DNA from: CAVZCC01 sp963773765
Lineage (GTDB): Bacteria > Actinomycetota > Acidimicrobiia > Acidimicrobiales > Microtrichaceae
DNA length: 64,000 nucleotides
NCBI GenBank assembly: GCA_963773765.1
Contig: CAVZCC010000005.1
Span: 620,001-684,000, forward strand
Reading direction: 5' to 3'
In this document: one piece after another, positions 8,451 through 16,439 of the stretch
How the letters are laid out: each line of letters opens with the position of its first letter
Numbering within the stretch: position 1 is the first letter of the stretch
Translations under genes and position numbers: made by a program
The notes under the pieces: generated by a model
Told to the model about the DNA's origin: nothing
Database searches by the model: none
What the model saw: the letters and a program-made list of their open reading frames with translations, nothing else

Positions 8451-9815
8451 ATGAAGCTCCCCACCCGCCGCCCCAGGACCCGACCGACCGACGACCCCAC
8501 CGCCGCGGGTGCCGCCGGGCCGGCGCCCCGCCCGCCCCGCCGCGGCAGGCGGCTGCAGCGCCTGGGCGGCGCCCTCCTCACCACCGTGATGTGCCTGGCC
8601 CTCGTGGTCTTCGTGGCCATGACCGTCCTGCGGATCTCCGGCGGCGAGCTCCTCGCCATCCGGACCGGCTCCATGAAGCCCTCCATGGCCCCGGGCGACC
8701 TCCTCATCAGCCGCGACGTGGACCCCCGCACCGTCCGTCGGGGCGACGTCATCACCTTCCGGGTGCCGTCGGCCGACAACACCCTGGTCACCCACCGCGT
8801 GACCAAGGTGGCCGACAACGGCAACTCGTTCACCACCAAGGGTGACGCCAACGACACCGTGGACCCGTTCACCACCAAGTCCAAGGACATCCTCGGACAG
8901 AAGTGGTTCGTGGTCCCCAAGGTCGGCCGGCTCATGGTCTTCCTGGCCTCCGGCCTGGGCACAGCACTGCTGATCCTGATCCCCGGCGGCATCTACCTGG
9001 GCCAGACGCTGGCCGACCGGCGCGCCGCCCGCCTCGCTGCGGAGGCCGCGGACGCCCGGGCCGCAGAGGCTGCGGATCCCGAGGTGGGCGCGCCCGGGGA
9101 CGCCGCGCCCACCGACGAAGACGCCCCGGGCGTGGCCCACCCGGCTCCTGCCGCGGCTCACCCGGCCCCTGCAGCGGCTGGGCCGCCCGCGGCCGCTCCC
9201 GTCGCACCGGTGGCCACACAGGGTCCGTCCCCCTTCGGTCCCCCGCCGCCCAGCGCTTCGCCGCAGCCGCACGCGCCGATCCATGGCCCGTCGCCGTTCG
9301 GGCCCCCACCCCTGCCGCCGGCCTTCCCGACACCCTCGACCTACGCCATGTACGCGCCCCCGGCCCACCACCCCCTGTACCCGCCCCCGGCCCACCACCC
9401 CGTGTACCCGCCTCCGGCGCACCACCTCATGTACCCGCCTCCGGCGCACCACCTCATGTACCCGCCTCCGGCGCACCATGCGGCCCCCCTGCCGGCGCCG
9501 CAGGTGATCGTGCTGCAGCTTCCGGCCACCTGCGCCCACCACGCCGACGTCGCAGCTCCGGCCACCCCTCCGGCCACCGCCCCTGCGCCCGCGACGGCCC
9601 CGGCCGCCGGACCCACCAACGCCTCACCCCCTTCCGCCGCGGTCACGACGATGCCGTTCCCCGACGGCGACCGGGACCCGGCCCCGCTCGCCGTGCCCAC
9701 CGACCAACTGCCGCCGGAGGTCTCCGAGCGACTCGGCTCGGAGTGGGCACTGCTGTTCCCGATCGAGGCCTCCGTGGCCGCCACCGCACGACAGACACAG
9801 GAGCACCGGCCATGA
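8451..9815 (+). CDS. SipW/ER-type signal peptidase I with long Pro/His-rich tail
   Basis: A 454-residue membrane peptidase. A transmembrane segment (TTVMCLALVVFVAMTV, about 39-54) precedes the nucleophile motif RTGSMKPSMAPGDLL (about 66-80). Next come RRGDVITF, THRVTKV with the His that replaces Lys in the archaeal/ER/SipW class, and TKGDAND. A second transmembrane helix (about 158-180) is followed by some 270 residues of Ala/Pro-rich sequence, which is far beyond the usual 180-200 aa family length and includes five YPPPAHH-type nonapeptides. The ATG at 8451 has a GAGG site 6 nt upstream. An in-frame ATG at 8328 lies beside a strong hairpin and has no ribosome site. The stop overlaps the next gene (ATGA). 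Confidence 0.8.
   Translation: MKLPTRRPRTRPTDDPTAAGAAGPAPRPPRRGRRLQRLGGALLTTVMCLALVVFVAMTVLRISGGELLAIRTGSMKPSMAPGDLLISRDVDPRTVRRGDVITFRVPSADNTLVTHRVTKVADNGNSFTTKGDANDTVDPFTTKSKDILGQKWFVVPKVGRLMVFLASGLGTALLILIPGGIYLGQTLADRRAARLAAEAADARAAEAADPEVGAPGDAAPTDEDAPGVAHPAPAAAHPAPAAAGPPAAAPVAPVATQGPSPFGPPPPSASPQPHAPIHGPSPFGPPPLPPAFPTPSTYAMYAPPAHHPLYPPPAHHPVYPPPAHHLMYPPPAHHLMYPPPAHHAAPLPAPQVIVLQLPATCAHHADVAAPATPPATAPAPATAPAAGPTNASPPSAAVTTMPFPDGDRDPAPLAVPTDQLPPEVSERLGSEWALLFPIEASVAATARQTQEHRP
9351..9485 (+). repeat. Five tandem 27-bp units in the signal peptidase tail
   Basis: Units start at 9351, 9378, 9405, 9432 and 9459 and each encodes a Y-x-P-P-P-A-H-H-x type nonapeptide. The third and fourth are nearly identical at the DNA level and the first two differ mainly at wobble positions, so the array looks like a recently expanded VNTR. 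Confidence 0.85.
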
Positions 9816-10738
9816 CCACCATGACCCCCATCCCCGACCCGTCCCATCCCGTCACCGGGCCCCGTCGCCGACGGCGCCACCTGGCCGTCCTGCTCGTGTT
9901 CGCCGGCCTGGTCGCCGCCGCTCCCGGGGTCGCCACCCTGGCCGGTTTCACGGCCCAGGATGTGAACCGGGACAACACGATCAGTGCCGGTGTGCTGGAC
10001 GTCGCCTTCGGGCAGGCCACGAGCGCGTTCAACGTGGCCAACATGAAGCCCGGCGACTGGTTCGACACGTCCGTACCGATCCTCAACACCGGGTCCATGA
10101 CCGAGGACTACTCCTTCAGCGCCACGTCACTGCGTCCCGGTGGGCCGGCCAACCTGGACGAGGTCCTCCGGGTGACCGTCAGCCGCCAGGGCACCGTCCT
10201 GGCCGAGAACCTCCGGTTCTCCACGCTCCGTGACGTCACCGGCCGTCTGGACGCCGGCGGGCGCGACGTCCTGGACCTCCACGTCACCTGGCCGGAGAAC
10301 GTGCCGCAGGTGGACAACCGGTACCAGGGCGCGTCCCTCGCCATGGACCTCCAGGTCGACGCCATCACGACCGACCTCGCCACCACGACCACCACCCCGG
10401 TGTCCACCGCCCCGCTCGGCATCAACGGTGTGGCCGGCGCGACCGGCATCGACGTGCCCTTCGACCCGGCCAGGACCGCCATCACCGTGGTGGACGCAAC
10501 CTCGACCCGATTCAGCGTCACCAACGCCAGCGCCACACCGCAGTCGTTCCGGTTCGACTCGACCGCGACCGCGGAGGTCTGGGACGGGAGCGGCGAGTGG
10601 ATCATCAGCATCGTCAACCCGCAGTGGGGCTGGGACGGTCACCAGATCGACCTCGCCCCCGGTGAGACGCGGTCGTTCATCGCCAACGCGTGGGAACCCG
10701 GGGCCCGGCTGTCACTGGCGCCGATCCCGCCGGCCTGA
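9812..10738 (+). CDS. TasA/CalY-like SipW-dependent secreted protein (copy 2)
   Basis: A 308-residue paralogue of the gene at 7741. It shares the signal region (FAGLVAAAPGVATLAGFTAQDVN), NMKPGDW, PILNTGSMTEDY and VTWPENVPQVDNRYQ. It carries an additional domain of about 105 residues (about 205-308) with FSVTNASATPQSF and a terminal GETRSFIANAWEPG segment that looks beta-sandwich-like. Its start overlaps the peptidase stop by 4 nt (ATGA), so the two are translationally coupled. A minor fibre subunit or anchor, in the way TapA accompanies TasA in Bacillus, is a reasonable but unproven role. It is convergent with the lipoprotein gene downstream. Confidence 0.7.
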   Translation: MTTMTPIPDPSHPVTGPRRRRRHLAVLLVFAGLVAAAPGVATLAGFTAQDVNRDNTISAGVLDVAFGQATSAFNVANMKPGDWFDTSVPILNTGSMTEDYSFSATSLRPGGPANLDEVLRVTVSRQGTVLAENLRFSTLRDVTGRLDAGGRDVLDLHVTWPENVPQVDNRYQGASLAMDLQVDAITTDLATTTTTPVSTAPLGINGVAGATGIDVPFDPARTAITVVDATSTRFSVTNASATPQSFRFDSTATAEVWDGSGEWIISIVNPQWGWDGHQIDLAPGETRSFIANAWEPGARLSLAPIPPA

Positions 10739-10756
10739 CCCCGGCGCGACCGGCGG

Positions 10757-11479
10757 TCAGTCGGCCAACACCGGCAGGAGGCCCCGGTCGGCCCGCTGCA
10801 GGCACTCGACGGTGAGGTGCAGTCCGTCGGGTACCAGGCAGTCGGTGGCCTCCTCCTCGCCGGTGCCCAACAGCTCACCCAGGTCGGCCACCTCCACCCA
10901 GGGGCGGTCGGCCGCCACCTCGGTGGCCAGGCGGTGGATCTCCCGGTTGGTCCGGCCCACGTCGGGATCCTCGGTGCGCACGTGGCCGACCCAGACCACG
11001 GTGGTGCCGGTGCCCTCGAAGGCGTCGAACACCTCGGCCAGGCGGCGGGCGTACTCCTCGTCCCAGCCCGGGTCGTCGCGGGTCACCACCACCTGGCCCG
11101 ACGCGTCGGTCAGGGCCTGGTGGTCGTTGGAGCCGACGGAGAACACCAGGACCGTCGGTGGGAACTCCTGGGCCAGCGTCCGCAGCCGGGCCGGCCAGTC
11201 GAACCGGTCGGGCCGGGCCAGGCCCGTGCCCACCTCGCCGATGACCTTGACCGTGGTGCCGTCCGGCACGACGTCGCGGAGCTGCGAGCCCAGCCCGACC
11301 GAGATGGAGTCCCCGGCCACGGTGACCTTGCGGTCCCCACCCTGGGCCCCGGCGTCCGGGGCGGGGTCCCCGCCGCAGCCGGCGAGGACCGACAGGGCCG
11401 CCAGCAGGGCGGCCACCAGGGCCAGCGCGGTCACGGCTCCCGGCCGACGGCCGGTTCGGGGTGGGAGGCGTGCCGTCAC
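10757..11479 (-). CDS. SGNH/GDSL-type hydrolase lipoprotein
   Basis: A 240-residue exported protein. A lipobox (LSVLAGC) ends a hydrophobic signal, so it is probably anchored outside the membrane. The GDS motif VAGDSISVGLG follows near residue 60, then VFSVGSNDHQ (the N block) and a C-terminal DGLHLT motif supplying Asp and His. These are the marks of SGNH esterases/acyltransferases. The GTG start at 11479 gives an arginine-containing n-region right before the hydrophobic core. The substrate (wall polysaccharide acyl groups or lipid ester) is not predictable. It is divergent from the alpha/beta hydrolase lipoprotein, with a 69-base shared promoter region. Confidence 0.75.
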   Translation of the reverse strand: MTARLPPRTGRRPGAVTALALVAALLAALSVLAGCGGDPAPDAGAQGGDRKVTVAGDSISVGLGSQLRDVVPDGTTVKVIGEVGTGLARPDRFDWPARLRTLAQEFPPTVLVFSVGSNDHQALTDASGQVVVTRDDPGWDEEYARRLAEVFDAFEGTGTTVVWVGHVRTEDPDVGRTNREIHRLATEVAADRPWVEVADLGELLGTGEEEATDCLVPDGLHLTVECLQRADRGLLPVLAD

Positions 11480-11548
11480 GACCCAGTGGTGTAGTCGCTG
11501 CCCGACGGTGACCGCACGCGGCCGGTGACGTGGGGCACACTGCGTCCC

Positions 11549-12838
11549 ATGCACAACCGACTCCGGGCCCGTCGGGCACGATCCACCGCGATGGCCGCCG
11601 CTGCCCTGGCCGTCTGCCTGCTCGGCGCGGCCGCCTGCTCCTCGGACTCGTCGGACTCGAGCGACGCCGAGGAGTCCACCACCACCACCGCAGCACCGGC
11701 ACCCCCCAGCCCGGCGGTGCCCACGGTGGAGGGCGGCCCCGACGACGCCGCCTTCCGCGGGCCCGGGCCGTTCGAGGTGGGCGTCACCACGCTGCAGCTG
11801 CCCGACCGCGCCGTGGAGGTCTGGTACCCCGCGCTCACCGGCAGCACCGCCGGGCTGACCGCTGCCACCTACAGCCAGTTGGACGCCCTTCCGCCCAGCC
11901 TGGCCGCAGCGGCCCCTGCGCTGCTGCCGGCCGACATCCCGGTGTCGGTGCTCACCGTGACCATGACCGACACCTTCCGCGACGTCCCCGCCTCCGCCGA
12001 CGGCCCGTTCCCGCTGGTGCTGTTCTCGCACGGGTTCGGGTCGTTCCGGTTGGATGCGTCGGCCCTGGTCCGCGGCATCGCGTCCTGGGGGTTCGTGGTG
12101 GCCGCCCCGGCCCACATCGAGCGTGACCGCAACGCGCTCCTCACCAACCCCGAGTTCCAGCAGGAGGTGGACGAGGACGACGAGGCCGCGGTGGAGGAGG
12201 CCGGGGCACGGTTCAAGGCCATCACCGAGCAGGACGTGGAGGTGCTGGTGGCGACCATCGACCTGGTCGGCTCCGCCGGTGGCGTGCTCACGGGCCTGGC
12301 CGACACCGACAAGGTCGGCGCCGTCGGGCACTCCGCCGGGGGCAGGGCGGTGCTCAGCGCGCTGTCCGAACCGGAGGTCGACGTGGCCATCGGCTGGGCC
12401 GCGGCGGGCCGGGCCGACATCCCGGCGCCCGACAAGCCGTCCATGAACATCGCCGCCCGCGAGGACGTGCTGGTCCCCCTGGAGGAGGTGCGGGCCACCT
12501 ACCGGGAGCTGGAGCCCCCCAAGCGCCTGGTGGTGATCGACGGCGCCGGCCACAACTCCTTCACCGACATCTGCCTGGCCGTCAAGGAGGGCAACGACCT
12601 GATCGGCCTGGCCAAGCGGGTCGGGCTGGCCATCCCCGACCGGCTGCTGGAGGGCGGCAGCGACGGGTGCGGTCCCGAGGCCCTGGCCACCGGCCTGGGC
12701 TGGGAGATCACCCAGAACTTCACGGTGGCCGAGCTGCGCAACGCCCTGGGCCTGGACACCAGCGGGGTGGGCCTGGGCAAGGGCGTGGCCGAGGACTTCC
12801 CGCCGGCGGAGATCGAGTACCGCCAGGACCTGGGGTGA
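11549..12838 (+). CDS. Alpha/beta-hydrolase lipoprotein (PAF-acetylhydrolase-like)
   Basis: A 429-residue secreted lipoprotein. The signal ends in a lipobox (LGAAACSS) and is followed by a Ser/Thr/Pro linker. The hydrolase core has VEVWYPAL, PLVLFSHGFGSFR (oxyanion region), the nucleophile elbow GHSAGG near residue 264 and a late GAGHNSFTD histidine motif. This order is typical of platelet-activating-factor-acetylhydrolase/dienelactone-hydrolase-like esterases. The start ATG at 11549 has a CACACT -10-like box 7 nt upstream, suggesting a leaderless message; a longer in-frame start at 11525 adds nothing conserved. The amidase follows after 10 bases and is probably co-transcribed. Confidence 0.75.
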   Translation: MHNRLRARRARSTAMAAAALAVCLLGAAACSSDSSDSSDAEESTTTTAAPAPPSPAVPTVEGGPDDAAFRGPGPFEVGVTTLQLPDRAVEVWYPALTGSTAGLTAATYSQLDALPPSLAAAAPALLPADIPVSVLTVTMTDTFRDVPASADGPFPLVLFSHGFGSFRLDASALVRGIASWGFVVAAPAHIERDRNALLTNPEFQQEVDEDDEAAVEEAGARFKAITEQDVEVLVATIDLVGSAGGVLTGLADTDKVGAVGHSAGGRAVLSALSEPEVDVAIGWAAAGRADIPAPDKPSMNIAAREDVLVPLEEVRATYRELEPPKRLVVIDGAGHNSFTDICLAVKEGNDLIGLAKRVGLAIPDRLLEGGSDGCGPEALATGLGWEITQNFTVAELRNALGLDTSGVGLGKGVAEDFPPAEIEYRQDLG

Positions 12839-12848
12839 TCGGGCCCCG

Positions 12849-14303
12849 ATGACCCCCGACCTGCCCTTCGCCGACGCCACCGACTGCGTGGCAGCCCTCC
12901 GGGCCGGCGAGGTGTCCTCGCGCCAGCTGCTGGAGCTGCTCCTGGACCGGGTGGAGCGCTTCAACCCGGACCTGAACGCGGTGGTGACCCTGGACGTGGA
13001 GCGGGCCCGGGCCCGGGCCGACGCAGCTGACGCGGCCACCGCCCGGGGGGAGTCCTGGGGGCCGCTGCACGGCCTGCCCATGACGGTCAAGGACGTGTGG
13101 GAGACCGCCGGGCTGCGCACCACCAGCGGTGCGCCGGAGCTGGTGGACCACGTGCCCGACGTCGACGCCGTCGCGGTGCAACGTCTCCGTGCCGCGGGCG
13201 CGGTCATCTACGGCAAGACCAACACCCCCCTCTACGCCGGTGACCTCCAGACCTTCAACGAGCCGTTCGGCACCACCAGCAACCCCTGGGACCTGACCCG
13301 GACCCCGGGCGGCTCGTCGGGTGGCGCCGCCGCCGCCGTGGCCGCCGGGCTCACCCCGCTGGAGCTGGGCAGCGACATCGGCGGCTCCATCCGGGTCCCG
13401 TCCCACCTGTGCGGCACCTTCGGGCTCAAGCCGTCCTGGGGGGTGGTGCCCAGCCGGGGCCACATCCCCGGCCCACCCGGCTCCCTGATGGAGACCGACG
13501 TGAACGCGGGCGGTCCCATGGCCCGCTCCGTGCGCGACCTGTGCCTGGCACTGGACGTCCTGGCCGGCCCCGTGCCGGAGTCCGCCGCGGCATGGCGCCT
13601 GGACCTGCCCCCGGCCCCGGCCATGGACGATGCGGCCGCGTTGCGGATCACGGTGTGCGCCGACGACGCCGCGTTCCCCGTCTCGGCCGAGGTGCGCGAC
13701 GTCGTCCGGGCCCTGGCCGGCCGACTGGCCGACGCCGGCGCGATCGTGGAGGAGCGGCCCTTCCCGGTGCCGCTGGAGGAGATGTACGAGTCGTGGCAAC
13801 AGCTGGTGCTGCCCATCATCGGCGCCGGGCTCCCGGACGCGTCCTACTCGGAGTTCGCCGCACTGGCCCCGCTGGTGGACGGCGACGACACCGGGTCCCG
13901 GTCCGTGCGGTCCCTGGTCAGCACCTACCGGGAGTGGGGCCGGGCCGACCAGCAGCGTCAGCTGCAGCGGCGGCGCTGGGCCGCGCACTTCGACGAGGTC
14001 GACGTGGTCCTCGCCCCCGCCCTCCAGGTGGCCGCGTTCCCCCACGACACGGAGGGGACGATGCCCATGCGCACCCTGGACGTGGACGGGCACCAGATCT
14101 CCCACCTGGACCTGTCGGTCTGGTCCGGGGCCATCGGCGCCATGCTCCTGCCGGTGGTGGCGGTGCCGGCCGGCGCGACCCCGACCGGGCTGCCCGTCGG
14201 GGTGCAGGTGATCGGGCCCTTCCTGCAGGACCGGGGCACCCTGGCCGCGGCCGCGGCCATCTCCGAGCTCACCGGCGGGTTCCGCCCCCCTCCCGGCTAC
14301 TGA
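12849..14303 (+). CDS. Amidase (amidase signature family)
   Basis: A 484-residue amidase-signature enzyme. Catalytic Lys81 lies in MTVKDVW, the Ser cluster GGSSGG at 154-159 contains the cis-Ser, and the nucleophile Ser180 lies in GSDIGGSIRVP. Length and spacing are standard for the family. The amide it cleaves is unknown; relatives act on aliphatic amides, aryl acylamides and oligomer by-products. It starts 10 bases after the hydrolase lipoprotein, so it probably shares its transcript. The C-terminus has the usual GLPVGVQVIGP block. No signal peptide, so cytoplasmic. It is convergent with the DUF5054 gene, with a gap of 12 bases. Confidence 0.85.
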   Translation: MTPDLPFADATDCVAALRAGEVSSRQLLELLLDRVERFNPDLNAVVTLDVERARARADAADAATARGESWGPLHGLPMTVKDVWETAGLRTTSGAPELVDHVPDVDAVAVQRLRAAGAVIYGKTNTPLYAGDLQTFNEPFGTTSNPWDLTRTPGGSSGGAAAAVAAGLTPLELGSDIGGSIRVPSHLCGTFGLKPSWGVVPSRGHIPGPPGSLMETDVNAGGPMARSVRDLCLALDVLAGPVPESAAAWRLDLPPAPAMDDAAALRITVCADDAAFPVSAEVRDVVRALAGRLADAGAIVEERPFPVPLEEMYESWQQLVLPIIGAGLPDASYSEFAALAPLVDGDDTGSRSVRSLVSTYREWGRADQQRQLQRRRWAAHFDEVDVVLAPALQVAAFPHDTEGTMPMRTLDVDGHQISHLDLSVWSGAIGAMLLPVVAVPAGATPTGLPVGVQVIGPFLQDRGTLAAAAAISELTGGFRPPPGY

Positions 14304-14315
14304 CGGGTCCCGGGC

Positions 14316-16439
14316 TCAGCTCCAGCGGATCGAGGCCCGGAGCCGCACGTCGCCCGGGCACCACATGGGGAAGTTCGTGCCCCACACGTTGTCGTAGAGA
14401 CAGACGTGCCACCCGGCGGACAGGTCGGGCAGGCGGTCGTCGAAGCGCAGCAGCGCCGGTTCCCCCGGCGCCACCAGCGGGGTGTCGGGCAGGTCGACGA
14501 CCACGCCGTCGGGGTGCGCCACCCGCTCGACGGCGTGCAGCGACCGCGCCCCACGGGACACCACGTCGAGCGGCGACACCGGTTCGCCCAGCTTGACCAT
14601 CTGCCATGCGGCGGGGTCGGAGACCACCGGCGAGAAGGACCACCAGGTCGCCTCCGGCCACCGGGCCGCGGGCTTGCCCACCCACTGCAGCGACACGTCC
14701 AGCACCCCGGGGCGGTCGTCCGGCACCGAGTACTCCAGCACCACCCACGGCGGCGCGGCACTGGCCCAGCGCACGTCGGGGTCGAAGCCGACCTCCAGCA
14801 CCAGCACGCTCCGGCCCGCCGCGCCCCCGGGCCGACCGGCGCCGGGGACCGGGTCACGGCGCCCGGTCCAGGCCCCCACCAGAACGGGGGCGAACCAGGC
14901 CGAGCGGGCCCCGCTCGCCTCCAGGCCCGGCTTGGTGTTGTCCCAGCGGGCCCAGTCCACGTCCTCGGGGCGCACCGATGCGTTGTACGAGGCGAACCAC
15001 CGCTCGTAGTCCGCGGCGTCGAAGGTCTGGTGCCGGATCCGGCCCAGGGGATGTCCACCGTCGGCCAGGACACGGTCACCGGACGCGAGGCCGACCAGCG
15101 ACCCGTCCCGGTCGTCCACCGCCACCGCCAGTCCGCCCAGCGTGACCGTGATCGGCCCGCCGCCGTCCGGGCGCTGCAACGGTGTCAGGCCGTCCACGTC
15201 GACCGGCACCGGGTGGGTGGCGCGCAACGCGTCGCGTGCATCGTTGGCCAGGTCCGGACGTCCGCCCCCGGCCAGGACCTCGACCACCCGGTCCAGGTAC
15301 TGGCGCTGCTCGGACCAGCTCGACTCGAACCGGCGGGTCCCGGCCTCCGGCCGCACCGCGGCCAGGGCCGACTCGCTCCAGTGGACCGTGTCCGGCCAGT
15401 GCGTCTTCTGGTCCAGGCCCCACGTGTGCTCGGCCACGAGGAGCAGCTCCGTCGATGCCCGCCGCAGCACCGGGTCATCGGCCGCGACGAGGCCGCGGTC
15501 GATCCAGCCGGCGCGGCGGCGGGACAGCTCCCGGAAGGCCGCCACCTTGGCCGGATCGGTGCCGATGCCGTGGATCCAGGTGTCGCCGATCTCGGCGGTG
15601 ACCACGGGCAGGTCCACCGCGACCGGACGCAGCAGGTCGGCCACGTCGTCGAGCGAACCGGCCCGCAACTCCGCACCGGGCAGGCGGGCCCGCAGCAGCG
15701 CCCACGTGGTGACCACCTCCTCCGCCGAGGGCGGACCGAGGTTGTCGCCGGTCATCTCCACCACCACCGCGGTCCCGGTGCCGGGCACCACCTGCAGCGC
15801 CCCGTAGCCCCCGGACTGGTACATCACCGTGACCTCCGGCGCCCCGGCGCCGTCGGCCCGCGCCGCGGCGTCGTCCCGCCACCGGAACCGCGCCGGCACG
15901 TCGGGCGCCGCCGCGGCCGGGTTGACCCCCACGTGCAGCAGGTCAACGCCCGCCGCGGCCAGCAGGCCGACCAGCCCCCGGGTGTGGCCGGGCACGTCGG
16001 TCAGCTTGGCCGCCCGCGTGGTGTGGCCGAACCGGTCGTCGAGCACAGCGGACAGGGCCAGGCCGTGCTCCAGCAGGGACCGGTCCACCAGCTCGGTGTG
16101 GGTGGTGAAGGGCAGGGCGTGCCAGGTCAGGTCGCCGACCGCGACGGCATGTTCCAGGTCACGGCGGACCCCGGCGTCGGCGGAGTCCAGCGCCTCGTGC
16201 AGGATCCACGAGCCCACGGTCCAGCACAGTCGCTCCGGACCGCCCAGCGCCCGGAGCTCCCGGCCGGTGGCGATGGCACGGGGCAGGAAGTCGGACAGGT
16301 AGCGCGCCCGCACCGCCGCGGCCAGGTCGGTGAAGCCGACGTCCAGGTGGCACTTGTCCACCACCAGGACGCGCGTGGCCGGCTCGTCCACCGCGTCCGC
16401 CACCACCGCCGCCGCGTCAGTCCCGTTGGGTTCCGACAC
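14316..16439 (-). CDS. DUF5054 / GH38-like protein
   Basis: About 707 residues. The N-terminal half has the DUF5054 pattern related to GH38 alpha-mannosidases: DKCHLDVGFTD, WTVGSWILHE, DLTWHALPFTTHTEL, TDVPGHTRGLV, HVGVNPAAA and a DTWIHGIGTDP block. The His-x-Asp and internal Asp/His residues could be metal ligands and nucleophile. The C-terminal half (about 440-707) is beta-rich, as in GH38 C-domains. No signal peptide is seen, so it would be intracellular. I placed the start at GTG 16439, 23 bases inside the end of the upstream dehydrogenase; an in-frame start at 16505 adds no conserved sequence. The substrate is unknown; a role in glycan turnover is inference. Confidence 0.65.
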   Translation of the reverse strand: MSEPNGTDAAAVVADAVDEPATRVLVVDKCHLDVGFTDLAAAVRARYLSDFLPRAIATGRELRALGGPERLCWTVGSWILHEALDSADAGVRRDLEHAVAVGDLTWHALPFTTHTELVDRSLLEHGLALSAVLDDRFGHTTRAAKLTDVPGHTRGLVGLLAAAGVDLLHVGVNPAAAAPDVPARFRWRDDAAARADGAGAPEVTVMYQSGGYGALQVVPGTGTAVVVEMTGDNLGPPSAEEVVTTWALLRARLPGAELRAGSLDDVADLLRPVAVDLPVVTAEIGDTWIHGIGTDPAKVAAFRELSRRRAGWIDRGLVAADDPVLRRASTELLLVAEHTWGLDQKTHWPDTVHWSESALAAVRPEAGTRRFESSWSEQRQYLDRVVEVLAGGGRPDLANDARDALRATHPVPVDVDGLTPLQRPDGGGPITVTLGGLAVAVDDRDGSLVGLASGDRVLADGGHPLGRIRHQTFDAADYERWFASYNASVRPEDVDWARWDNTKPGLEASGARSAWFAPVLVGAWTGRRDPVPGAGRPGGAAGRSVLVLEVGFDPDVRWASAAPPWVVLEYSVPDDRPGVLDVSLQWVGKPAARWPEATWWSFSPVVSDPAAWQMVKLGEPVSPLDVVSRGARSLHAVERVAHPDGVVVDLPDTPLVAPGEPALLRFDDRLPDLSAGWHVCLYDNVWGTNFPMWCPGDVRLRASIRWS

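Noticed and set aside
9351..9485. CRISPR-like array
   Set aside because: The 27-bp units are directly adjacent without spacers and keep one reading frame, so it is a coding repeat.
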